In this document: in pieces, positions 23,894 through 34,913 of the stretch
How the letters are laid out: each line of letters opens with the position of its first letter
How positions within the stretch are numbered: the first letter of the stretch is position 1
Assembly: GCF_011397635.1 (NCBI RefSeq)
Contig: NC_064764.1
Coordinates: forward strand, 38,228,777 to 38,292,776
Origin: Epinephelus fuscoguttatus
Taxonomy: Eukaryota; Chordata; Actinopteri; Perciformes; Serranidae
Length of the DNA: 64,000 nt
Direction of reading: 5' to 3'
The notes under the pieces: model-generated
Told to the model about the DNA's origin: nothing
Database searches by the model: none
What the model saw: the letters and a program-made list of their open reading frames with translations, nothing else
Made by a program: the position numbers and the translations under genes

Positions 23894-25125
23894 GGGTTAA
23901 AGACAAAATATTCATTTTAACACACTGATTTAGCATCCTACTTATATGTAGGCAGGCTTTGTAAAGTTGTGCAAGTGTCAAAGACATACAATCCTCCTGC
24001 TGGGGAATGAGGGAGCATTTTTCTCCCTGGTAACTTTGGTAAAACATTTTCATTACAAAGAAGGAACATTTTAAAACATCTGTGTATTAAAGTGCACAAA
24101 CACTGAACAAACACACATTCCTAAAAGCTAACAGAGGCTGTACTGCATAGCCAGATTAGTGGGTTGGCGAGATATGTCTAGTCTAAAGAGTATAAAAAGT
24201 TTTACATGTCACAGAAGTGGCTCTCTTTTAAGCTGACTACATCACAGTATTTACGCTACACAGCTAGCCTGGTTGGGAACAGTTGATGGTCAGAGTTTCA
24301 ACATAAAATTGGTAAAAAAAAAAAAAAAAAATGCCTTTCACAACCCAACAATTTTGGAAACAGCATCACTCTGTAGTCATTAGTCAGTCTATGAGCGGTA
24401 CAGATCCTGAGCTGAGGGAACATGTAATAACTGCAAATTTGACAGCTGTAATGTTAGTGTTATATTAGTAATGCCACGAATGGAGCTGTGCAATAAGAGT
24501 AATGCTTGCTGTATATACCATGGCTTTTTTTCCCTCCACTGTAACTATCAGTGATACAGAAAATCTGAGCAAGTATATTCTGTCATTTTATGTTACTCTC
24601 ACAGAACTGTGGTCCATTTCTTCACATGGGCTCTAAAGTCTTCTTTAAAATCACAGGTAGCACATTAATAGTTTACCATATTATTAATGAGTTCGTCACA
24701 TTTCAGTGCAGTCCATCAGGAATGTGCGCTTCCGCATTGTGTTGCCACAACAGTTGAGCTAGGTTTGTCTCTTTCGCTGGGCAACAGTATTAATATTTTT
24801 CCTTGAGCCCTCTGCACTGGCACCTGTGCTGTGTGGCCTCTTTGAAATCAGTAAGGGCTGTTCTATAACTTCCTGCTGATGGTCCGCTTAGGTGACTTAA
24901 AACAGGGCAAAGAGGTAAGACAAGGTAAAGAAAACAAGAGTGGAGATTGACATCGAGCAGAAACACTGGGTTCCAGTAAAAGTGATGAAGATGATGTGCA
25001 GAGTGAGGGAGGCGGGGCATCTGAGTCCAACAGAGACAGAGAGAAAAAGGAGGAGAGGTAAGAGGTCATTTGGTTATATGACTCAGATTTGTTCAGGAAG
25101 CTGCCAGAGCTGCAGCTCTCTGAAG

Positions 25126-26410
25126 ATGGAGGAGCTCTGCTTTCCACAACTGCTCAACACCTCCTGCAGAAAGCCCACCTCTCCTTGGGCCAACTTTGTG
25201 CTCCTTAACATTGTGCTGTACTTTATCTCTCTGCTCACTGTGGCTCTTAACCTCCTTGTCATCATCTCAGTCTCCCACTTCAGGCAAAGATTAACTTAAA
25301 AATGTGAACAGCTTCTGTAGATTAGAAGAACTGTCTTTGAGTTGGTACTGAATAATGTTGCACCTTGGAAATGTCTTTAAGACACATTTGACTTGTATTC
25401 TGCCCTTTTGCACAAATTTAACTGTGATTTTGACACCAGATATTGCAGTTAGATGTCCACATTTAACCAGATTGAAACTGCAGATGTTGTTGATCAGAAA
25501 ACATTTCATTATATCTGTTGTTTTTACAACTGTTTTAGTCATTTAGATTTGGGGACTTGTTGAGTTCATGATGTTTTTCCTCTTTCTCTCCAGGCAGCTC
25601 CACACACCCACCAACATCCTCCTCCTTGCTCTGGCTGTCTCAGACTTTCTCGCGGGCCTCCTGGCGATACCAGGAGAATTCTTCCGAAAAACATACTGCT
25701 GGTTTCTTGGTGACCTCATGTGTTTGTTCTATTATTATGTGTCCCTCATCATTATGTCTTCTTCGATCGGAGACATGGTGCTCATATCAGTCGACCGCTA
25801 TTTGGCTATTTGTGACCCTCTGCATTACACCACCAGAGTCACTGTGAAAAGAGTTAAACTCTGTGTGTGTCTGTGTTGGCTCGGTGTTGTTTCTTACACC
25901 AGTCTCTTGTTAAAGGATGACCTGACTCAACCAGGCAGGTATAATTCCTGCCATGGAGAGTGTGTGATTGTCATTAACCACACTGCAGGAGTTGTTGACC
26001 TTGTTGTAACCTTTATTGTTCCCATTTCTGTCATTGTCGTTCTGTACATGAGGGTATTTGTTGTGGCTGTGTCTCAGGCTCGTGCCATGCGCTCTCACAT
26101 CACAGCTATCACTCTCCAGCTTTCAGTGAATCAACAAACAAAGAAATCTGAGCTGAAAGCAGCCAGGACTCTTGGTGTTCTTGTAGTTGTGTTTCTAATA
26201 TGTTTCTGCCCATTTTACTGTGTCGCTCTTGCAGGTGATGCCTTGGTCAGTGCTTCATCTGCATCCTTTGTGCTTTATTTCCTCTATTTGAACTCATGTC
26301 TAAACCCCTTGATCTATGCCTTGTTTTATTCCTGGTTTAGAAAAGCAGTTAAACTCATTGTCAGTCTTCAGATTCTGCAGCCTGGCTCCTGTGAGACCAA
26401 CATACTGTAG
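25126..26410 (+). CDS. Trace amine-associated receptor B (teleost class III TAAR), 324 aa
   Basis: Exon 1 is 25126-25283 and exon 2 is 25594-26410, with a 310-bp GC-AG intron. Same domain plan as TAAR A: N11 glycosylation site, D70, C96, DRY 120-122, D188 (5.42), full TAAR fingerprint in TM7, and Ser at 3.32. Exon 1 reads identical to TAAR A. Differences from A lie mostly in the ligand-facing part: V73A and V77A in TM2, V82F/L83F/L84R and A87Y near the first extracellular loop, L98F, N100Y (3.29), V107M (3.36), V123L, C150G, C155T in TM4, Y260F (6.51) and F285L. It is open throughout and probably functional. An upstream in-frame extension from 24940 exists but is not preserved in copies A and E, so it is not used. 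It shares most of its flanks with TAAR C. Confidence 0.93.
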
Positions 26411-27299
26411 AGAGGCTGTGGAGTGACTGAAATGAGGCCTGCTCCACCAAGGTTTTGAATTGAAAATCACAAAAATTTAAGTAAAATCTCTGTATACAGT
26501 ATGTAAGCAGTCAATGAGAAAATTGTGCATTGCTCTACTCGGTGTCAATGTCATGTAAGTATTCCAACTTGTGATCTGGAAATCTACAACAAATCTATGT
26601 GTCACACGGGGACACCAAATGTTGGGATCTATGCCTCATACAGGCAGCATCATTGGTTGGTACTAAGCCTTAACATGGGCCTGACCTTGTAATAGATCTC
26701 CAATTAAGGTATAAAAATCGCTACTGGTAATAATTGATAATTATTAATAATAATTTTCAATTACGCTAAATAACGTGACTCAATTTACATTAATCACCTT
26801 GTGAGGCACCATTCCCGAAAATGGAAAAATGATAGCCAGTTAAAGTTATCAGTCTCATAAAGTTTACTAAACTATCAGTTTGGAACTTTGATTTAATAAT
26901 TAAAAATTTAGTAGTAAAGCCTGAAGGATTTCGGAGTTCTTGACCAAGCAGAGGTTGACTATTCATTCACTCTTGTGCAATATTAAACAGACAGGTGGCT
27001 GCTGCTTTAGTTTTTGTTTCTTATTTGCAAAATTGTCGCTGGGCGCTGCTAGGGTGGCAGCTGCTTTACTACTGTTTGCCGTATAATATGTCAAAATGTT
27101 GTAAAATGACGTAACACTAAAAGATGGGTTGTTCTAGGTTATTTAAACTGGGAAAAGATAGACGCCTATAATTAGTTTAGTATAATCACTGAATACTTTG
27201 GATGTTGAAATGAATAAATTATGAAGTATTCAAAGCCTATGTTATTATTATTATTTGTTTGCTTGTCATCTGATGACTTCATAAAGGCCTACTGTATCA

Positions 27300-27445
27300 T
27301 TATCTTAGTATTAATAGACTTGGACCTTTCATTTTGATATGCTCGCATTATGCTGAGCCATGCAGACTGAGCTGTGTACCTATTTTTCTTTGTGTTTTTA
27401 TTCTTCCTTTACTTCTTCTCCCCAATGCCGTATGTGCTTTCCTGT

Positions 27446-27479
<34 letters not shown>

Positions 27480-29386
27480 TGTTGCTCTCCTCCTGCCTCT
27501 CTCACCACTTGTCTCTGTCTGCTACATACTACAATTTGCGATGATGCTCTGTGTGCATTTCTACTGCCATATCACACGCATATTTATTCTGTTATTTAGG
27601 ATTAATGAACTTTGCTAAAGGGTTGCATGTTATTCATTTGAACATTAGGAGTTTGCCACCTAAAATTGACTTACTGAGAGCCTGGCTTACCTATAATAAA
27701 CCCCATGTAATCACTCTGTCTGAAACTTGGTTAAACATCAATATTTCTGACGATGAAGTCAAACTTGACAATTATATTCTATTTAGGAACGATAGGGGCT
27801 CAAGAGGGGTCTCTTAACGTATGTATCCTCAAATCTGACTGCAGAACTTGTTCTCCCAAATGAGAATCCTGCATTTTGAAGGCCTTTTCATTAAAATGAT
27901 TTTTCATGAAAACAAACGACTAATCATAAGAAATATTTACAAACCTCCATCAATCAATCAATCAATCAATCAATTTTATTTATAAAGCCCAATATCACAA
28001 ATCACAATTTGCCTCACAGGGCTTTACAGCATACGACATCCCTCTGTCCTTATGACCCTCACAGCGGATAAGGAAAAACTCCCCAAAAAATCCCTTTAAC
28101 GGGGGAAAAAACACGGTAGAAATCTCAGGAAGAGCAACTGAGGAGGGATCCCTCTTCCAGGACGGAATGACGTGCAATAGATGTCGTACAGAACAGATCA
28201 ACATAATAAATTAACAGTAAACCATATGTTTGTCTGTCCCGTATGTATGTCTCATATTTTGTCATTTCCACTGGCTGACTTATTTGATTTGTCTCTTGCA
28301 ACTTGTGAAACACCTTCATCATGGAAATGTGCCAGAGTAACCCCTCGTCATAAAGGAGGTGACACCACAGACATTAATAATTATAGACCGATCTCAATTA
28401 TCAACAGTATAGCAAAAATATTTGAAAAACTAATCTTTAATCAATTATCTAAATATCTTAATGACCATAACATATTATCCCCACACCAATCTGGTTTTCG
28501 ACCTAACTATTCTACCACCACTGCTCTTTTGAAATTTACAAATGATATATTGTCAGCATCTGACAGCAATATGCCTACAGGTGCTATATTCACTGACCTT
28601 ACTAAAGCGGTTGACAAGGTTGATCATTATCTTCTTTTAGACAAATTATATGCTTTTGGTCTTTCTAGTGACTCTTTATTATTTTTAACTCCTTTCTTCA
28701 TTACAGAAGTCAGTGTGTTTCCTTTCAGGGTAGCCAATCAGACTTCAAGATTATTGATAGGGTGTTCCACAAGGCTCATCCTTAGGCCCTCTCTTGTTTT
28801 CCATCTTTATCAATGATCTTCCTCAAATCTGTTCTGATTGCCAAATTCATTTCTATGCAGATGACACTGTAATATACTCCTCCAGCTCTGATATTTCACA
28901 AATTCAACACTCACAATCTCTCTCACATCTCTCACAAAATCTCTGATTTTAACTTGGTTCAAAAATGGTTTTCTTCAAATAAGCTTCTTTTGAACAAGAA
29001 AAAAATCATATAATACGTTATTTTGCACTCGACCTGATTCTTTGTCTTTAACTAAAAACTGGTGTATTGGTTTTCTTGATGGAACAACAATAGCAAAAGT
29101 TGAAGAATTTAAATATCTGGGCCTCTGGCTTGATTCCCAGCTATCCTTCAAACCTCATATCAACTCAATCTCCAAGAAAATATTTGGTTGTCTGAAATCA
29201 CTTTATCGTTCTGTTGATTGTTTCTCACAACAAGTCCGGAAAAGAATTATAATGCAACTGATATTTCCAATATTAGACTATGCTGATGTTATCTATGGGA
29301 ACACCTCCGAAACAAATCTCCATCCTCTTAATGTATTATATAATAGTCTTTGTAGATTTGTGCTCAGGTGCTCCCGCCGGTATTAA
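27300..29386 (+). mobile_element. Degraded L2/CR1-group LINE downstream of TAAR B
   Basis: Unit B copy of the LINE at 21800-23893. Compared with A, two small deletions break the endonuclease frame (near 27807 and 27869), while the reverse transcriptase part (28181-28816) and C-terminal part (29042-29386) read the same. The retroposon with a TCAA tail sits at 27950-28220. The private lesions show decay after the unit was duplicated. Confidence 0.8.
27950..28220 (-). mobile_element. Retroposon with (TCAA)n tail, unit B copy
   Basis: Same insertion point and sequence as 22456-22726, so it was present before the unit duplicated. The tail has about the same number of repeats as in unit A. Confidence 0.55.
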
Positions 29387-30622
29387 AGGGTTAAAGACAA
29401 AATATTCATTTTAACACACTGATTTAGCATCCTACTTATATGTAGGCAGGCTTTGTAAAGTTGTGCAAGTGTCAAAGACATACAATCCTCCTGCTGGGGA
29501 ATGAGGGAGCATTTTTCTCCCTGGTAACTTTGGTAAAACATTTTCATTACAAAAGAAGGAACATTTTAAAACATCTGTGTATTAAAGTGCACAAACACTG
29601 AACAAACACACATTCCTAAAAGCTAACAGAGGGCTGTACTGCATAGCCAGATTAGTGGGTTGGCGAGATATGTCTAGTCTAAAGAGTCTAAAAAGTTTTA
29701 CATGTCACAGAAGTGGCTCTCTTTTAAGCTGACTACATCACAGTATTTACGCTACACAGCTAGCCTGGTTGGGAACAGTTGATGGTCAGAGTTTCAACAT
29801 AAAATTGGTAAAAAACAACAAAAAAAATGCCTTTCACAACCCAACAATTTTGGAAACAGCATCACTCTGTAGTCATTAGTCAGTCTATGAGCGGTACAGA
29901 TCCTGAGCTGAGGGAACATGTAATAACTGCAAATTTGACAGCTGTAATGTTAGTGTTATATTAGTAATGCCACCGAATGGAGCTGTGCAATAAGAGTAAT
30001 GCTTGCTGTATATACCATGGCTTTTTTTCCCTCCACTGTAACTATCAGTGATACAGAAAATCTGAGCAAGTATATTCTGTCATTTTATGTTACTCTCACA
30101 GAACTGTGGTCCATTTCTTCACATGGGCTCTAAAGTCTTCTTTAAAATCACAGGTAGCACATTAATAGTTTACCATATTATTAATGAGTTCGTCACATTT
30201 CAGTGCAGTCCATCAGGAATGTGCGCTTCCGCATTGTGTTGCCACAACAGTTGAGCTAGGTTTGTCTCTTTCGCTGGGCAACAGTATTAATATTTTTCCT
30301 TGAGCCCTCTGCACTGGCACCTGTGCTGTGTGGCCCCTTTGAAATCAGTAAGGGCTGTTCTATAACTTCCTGTTGATGGTCCGCTTAGATGACTTAAAAC
30401 AGGGCAAAGAGGTAAGACAAGGTAAAGAAAACAAGAGTGGAGATTGACATAGAGCAGAAACACTGGGTTCCAGTAAAAGTGATGAAGATGATGTGCAGAG
30501 TGAGGGAGGCGGGGCATCTGAGTCCAACAGAGACCGAGAGAAAAATGAGGCGAGGTAAGAGGTCATTTGGTTATATGACTCAGATTTGTTCAGGAAGCTG
30601 CCAGAGCTGCAGCTCTCTGAAG

Positions 30623-31907
30623 ATGGAGGAGCTCTGCTTTCCACAACTGCTCAACACCTCCTGCAGAAAGCCCACCTCTCCTTGGGCCAACTTTGTGCTC
30701 CTTAACATTGTGCTGTACTTTATCTCTCTGCTCACTGTGGCTCTTAACCTCCTTGTCATCATCTCAGTCTCCCACTTCAGGCAAAGATTAACTTAAAAAT
30801 GTCAACAGCTTCTGTAGATTAGAAGAACTGTCTTTGAGTTGGTACTGAATAATGTTGCACCTTGGAAATGTCTTTAAGACACATTTGACTTGTATTCTGC
30901 CCTTTTGCACAAACTTAACTGTGATTTTGACACCAGATATTGCAGTTAGATGTCCACATTTAACCAGATTGAAACTGCAGATGTTGTTGATCAGAAAACA
31001 TTTCATTATATCTGTTGTTTTTACAACTGTTTTAGTCATTTAGATTTGGGGACTTGTTGAGTTCATGATGTTTTTCCTCTTTCTCTCCAGGCAGCTCCAC
31101 ACACCCACCAACATCCTCCTCCTTGCTCTGGCTGTCTCAGACTTTCTCGTGGGCCTCCTGGCGCTACCAGGAGAAGTCTTCCGGAAAACATACTGCTGGT
31201 TTCTTGGTGACCTCATGTGTTTGCTCTATTTTTATGTGTCCGTCATCATTACGTCTTCTTCGATAGGAAACATGGTGCTCATATCAGTCGACCGCTATGT
31301 GGCTATTTGTGACCCTCTGCATTACACCACCAGAGTCACTGTGAAAAGAGTTAAACTCTGTGTGTGTCTGTGTTGGCTCTGTGTTGTTTCTTATACCAGT
31401 CTCTTGTTAAAGGATGACCTGACTCAACCAGGCAGGTATAATTCCTGCCATGGAGAGTGTGTGATTGTCATTAACCACACTGCAGGAGTTGTTGACCTTG
31501 TTGTAACCTTTATTGTTCCCATTTCTGTCATTGTCGTTCTGTACATGAGAGTATTTGTTGTGGCTGTGTCTCAGGCTCGTGCCATGCGCTCTCACATCAC
31601 AGCTGTCACTCTCCAGCTTTCAGTGAATCAACAAACAAAGAAATCTGAGCTGAAAGCAGCCAGGACTCTTGGTGTTCTTGTAGTTGTGTTTCTAATATGT
31701 TTCTGCCCATTTTACTGTGTCGCTCTTGCAGGTGATGCCTTGGTCAGTGCTTCATCTGCATCCTTTGTGCTTTATTTCCTCTATTTGAACTCATGTCTAA
31801 ACCCCTTGATCTATGCCTTGTTTTATTCCTGGTTTAGAAAAGCAGTTAAACTCATTGTCAGTCTTCAGATTCTGCAGCCTGGCTCCTGTGAGACCAACAT
31901 ACTGTAG
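30623..31907 (+). CDS. Trace amine-associated receptor C (teleost class III TAAR), 324 aa
   Basis: Exon 1 is 30623-30780 and exon 2 is 31091-31907, with a 310-bp GC-AG intron. Ser at 3.32, Asp188 at 5.42, DRY 120-122 and the complete TM7 TAAR fingerprint are present. Against TAAR A it differs at V77A, I78L, L83F/L84R, A87Y, N100F (3.29), L104V (3.33), V107T (3.36), D113N, C155T, I183T, A186V, Y260F, S273A and F285L. From TM5 to the C-terminus it is almost the same as TAAR B, while its TM3 is its own. The first exon is shared with all copies. The uninterrupted Tc1 target site (GACATAGAGCAG near 30446) lies upstream. It is intact and likely functional. Confidence 0.93.
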
Positions 31908-32789
31908 AGAGGCTGTGGAGTGACTGAAATGAGGCCTGCTCCACCAAGGTTTTGAATTGAAAATCACAAAAATTTAAGTAAAATCTCTCTATACAGTATA
32001 TAAGCAGTTTATAAGAAAATTGTGCATTGCTCTACTCGGTGTCAATGTCATGTAAGTATTCCAACTTGTGATCTGGAAATCTACAACAAATCTATGTGTC
32101 ACACGGGGACACCAAATGTTGGGATCTATGCCTCATACAGGCAGCATCATTGGTTGGTACTAAGCCTTAACATGGGCCTGACCTTGTAATAGATCTCCAA
32201 TTAAGGTATAAAAATCGCTACTGGTAATAATTGATAATTATTAATAATAATTTTCAATTACGCTAAATAACGTGACTCAATTTACATTAATCACCTTGTG
32301 AGGCACCATTCCCGAAAATGGAAAAATGATAGCCAGTTAAAGTTATCAGTCTCATAAAGTTTACTAAACTATCAGTTTGGAACTTTGATTTAATAATTAA
32401 AAATTTAGTAGTAAAGCCTGAAGGATTTCGGAGTTCTTGACCAAGCAGGGGTTGACTATTCATTCACTCTTGTGCAATATTAAACAGACAGGTGGCTGCT
32501 GCTTTAGTTTTTGTTTCTTATTTGCAAAATTGTCGCTGGGCGCTGCTAGGGTGGCAGCTGCTTTACTACTGTTTGCCGTATAATATGTCGCAAATGTTGT
32601 AAAATGACGTAACACTAAAAGATGGGTTGTTCTAGGTTATTTAAACTGGGAAAAGATAGACCTATAATTAGTTTAGTATAATCACTGAATACTTTGGATG
32701 TTGAAATGAATAAATTATGAAGTATTCAAAGCCTATGTTATTATTATTATTTGTTTGCTTGTCATCTGATGACTTCATAAAGGCCTACT

Positions 32790-32941
32790 GTATCATTATC
32801 TTAGTATTAATAGACTTGGACCTTTCATTTTGATATGCTCGCATTATGCTGAGCCATGCAGACTGAGCTGTGTACCTATTTTTCTTTGTGTTTTTATTCT
32901 TCCTTTACTTCTTCTCCCCAATGCCGTATGTTCTTTCCTGT

Positions 32942-32987
<46 letters not shown>

Positions 32988-33460
32988 TGTTGCTCTCCTC
33001 CTGCCTCTCTCACCACTTGTCTCTGTCTGCTACATACTACAATTTGCGATGATGCTCTGTGTGCATTTCTACTGCCATATCACACATATATATTCTGTTA
33101 TTTAGGATTAATGAACTTTGCTAAAGAGTTGCATGTTATTCATTTGAACATTAGGAGTTTGCCACCTAAAATTGACTTACTGAGAGCCTGGCTTACCTAT
33201 AATAAACCCCATGTAATCACTCTGTCTGAAACTTGGTTAAACATCAATATTTCTGACGATGAAGTCAAACTTGACAATTATATTCTATTTAGGAACGATA
33301 GGGGCTCAAGAGGCGAGGGTCTCTTAACGTATGTATCCTCAAATCTGACTGCAGAACTTGTTCTCCCAAATGAGAATCCCCTGCATTTTGAAGGCCTTTT
33401 CATTAAAATGATTTTTCATGAAAACAAACGACTAATCATAGGAAATATTTACAAACCTCC

Positions 33461-33502
<42 letters not shown>

Positions 33503-34907
33503 TTTATTTATAAAGCCCAATATCACAAATCACAATTTGCCTCACAGGGCTTTACAGCATACGACATCCCTCTGTCCTTATGACCCTCACAGCGGATAAG
33601 GAAAAACTCCCCAAAAATCCTTTAACGGGGGAAAAAACACGGTAGAAATCTCAGGAAGAGCAACTGAGGAGGGATCCCTCTTCCAGGACGGAATGACGTG
33701 CAATAGATGTCGTACAGAACAGATCAACATAATAAATTAACAGTAAACCATATGTTTGTCTGTCCCGTATGTATGTCTCATATTTTGTCATTTCCACTGG
33801 CTGACTTATTTGATTTATCTCTTGTAACTTGTGAAACACCTTGATCATGGAAATGTGCCAGAGTAACCCCTCGTCATAAAGGAGGTGACACCACAGACAT
33901 TAATAATTATAGACCAATCTCAATTATCAACAGTATAGCAAAAATATTTGAAAAACTATTCTTTAATCAATTATCTAAATATCTTAATGACCATAACATA
34001 TTATCCCCACACCAATCTGGTTTTCGACCTAACTATTCTGCCACCACTGCTCTTTTGAAATTTACAAATGATATATTGTCAGCATCTGACAGCAATATGC
34101 CTACAGGTGCTATATTCACTGACCTTACTAAAGCGGTTGACAAGGTTGATCATTATCTTCTTTTAGACAAATTATATGCTTTTGGTCTTTCTAGTGACTC
34201 TTTATTATTTTTTAACTCCTTTCTTCATTACAGAAGTCAGTGTGTTTCCTTTCAGGGTAGCCAATCAGACTTCAAGATTATTGATAGGGTGTTCCACAAG
34301 GCTCATCCTTAGGCCCTCTCTTGTTTTCCATCTTTATCAATGATCTTCCTCAAATCTGTTCTGATTGCCAAATTCATTTCTATGCAGATGACACTGTAAT
34401 ATACTCCTCCAGCTCTGATATTTCACAAATTCAACACTCACAATCTCTCTCACATCTCTCACAAAATCTCTGATTTTAACTTGGTTCAAAAATGGTTTTC
34501 TTCAAATAAGCTTCTTTTGAACAAGAAAAATCATATAATACGTTATTTTGCACTCGACCTGATTCTTTGTCTTTAACTAAAAACTGGTGTATTGGTTTTC
34601 TTGATGGAACAACAATAGCAAAAGTTGAAGAATTTAAATATCTGGGCCTCTGGCTTGATTCCCAGCTATCCTTCAAACCTCATATCAACTCAATCTCCAA
34701 GAAAATATTTGGTTGTCTGAAATCACTTTATCGCTCTGTTGATTGTTTCTCACAACAAGTCCGGAAAAGAATTATAATGCAACTGATATTTCCAGTATTA
34801 GACTATGCTGATGTTATCTATGGGAACACCTCCGAAACAAATCTCCATCCTCTTAATGTATTATATAATAGTCTTTGTAGATTTGTGCTCAGGTGCTCCA
34901 CGTATTA
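32790..34907 (+). mobile_element. Degraded L2/CR1-group LINE downstream of TAAR C
   Basis: Unit C copy of the same LINE. The endonuclease part is open from the leader to the retroposon (ORF 32856-33599), with the (GT)n tract expanded (about 32945-32985). Reverse transcriptase and C-terminal parts (34055-34312, 34567-34908) match units A and B. It ends at the junction with unit D. Confidence 0.8.
33462..33746 (-). mobile_element. Retroposon with expanded (TCAA)n tail, unit C copy
   Basis: Orthologous to the insertions in units A and B, but with about ten TCAA repeats against six to seven. This is a private microsatellite expansion after duplication. Confidence 0.55.
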
Positions 34908-34913
34908 AAGGGT

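Larger units (their letters stand above)
16748..23897 (+). repeat. TAAR tandem unit A
   Basis: Runs from the shared start (TTAAAGACAAAATATTC) to the same sequence at 23898. It contains the upstream block, a palindromic Tc1 insertion unique to this unit, TAAR A, and the downstream LINE. Without the 1638-bp Tc1 it is about 5.5 kb, equal to units B and C. 16748-17590 is AT-rich, repeated upstream of TAAR B-D, with no gene seen. Confidence 0.85.
23898..29391 (+). repeat. TAAR tandem unit B (5494 bp)
   Basis: Near-identical in order and sequence to unit C: AT-rich upstream part, conserved block, TAAR B, 3' flank, degraded LINE with the same nested retroposon. 23898-24730 and 26411-27300 contain no gene other than shared flank. 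The join to unit C (GGGTTAAAGACAAAATATTC at about 29389) is where the LINE end meets the next upstream flank. Confidence 0.9.
29392..34913 (+). repeat. TAAR tandem unit C (5522 bp)
   Basis: Same composition as unit B. It is slightly longer, partly because of longer (GT)n and (TCAA)n tracts. The LINE end at 34900 has a small change (CTCCACGTATTAAAGGG instead of CTCCCGCCGGTATTAAAGGG) before the next unit. 29392-30230 and 31908-32790 hold only shared flank. Confidence 0.9.

Noticed and set aside
24940-25125. In-frame N-terminal extension of TAAR B (also C and D), starting MEIDIEQKHW
   Set aside because: Copies A and E have in-frame stops in the same stretch, the extension is basic and not signal-like, and known fish TAARs begin a few residues before CFPQ.
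24790-25147. Minus-strand ORFs conserved upstream of every TAAR (MPRLPHSAHH..., MESRAPPSSE...)
   Set aside because: They are conserved only because the units are duplicated; they overlap the receptor exon 1 antisense and change length among copies.
27995-28322. Minus-strand ORFs over the TCAA-tailed retroposon
   Set aside because: They recur wherever this repeat occurs and have no recognisable domain.
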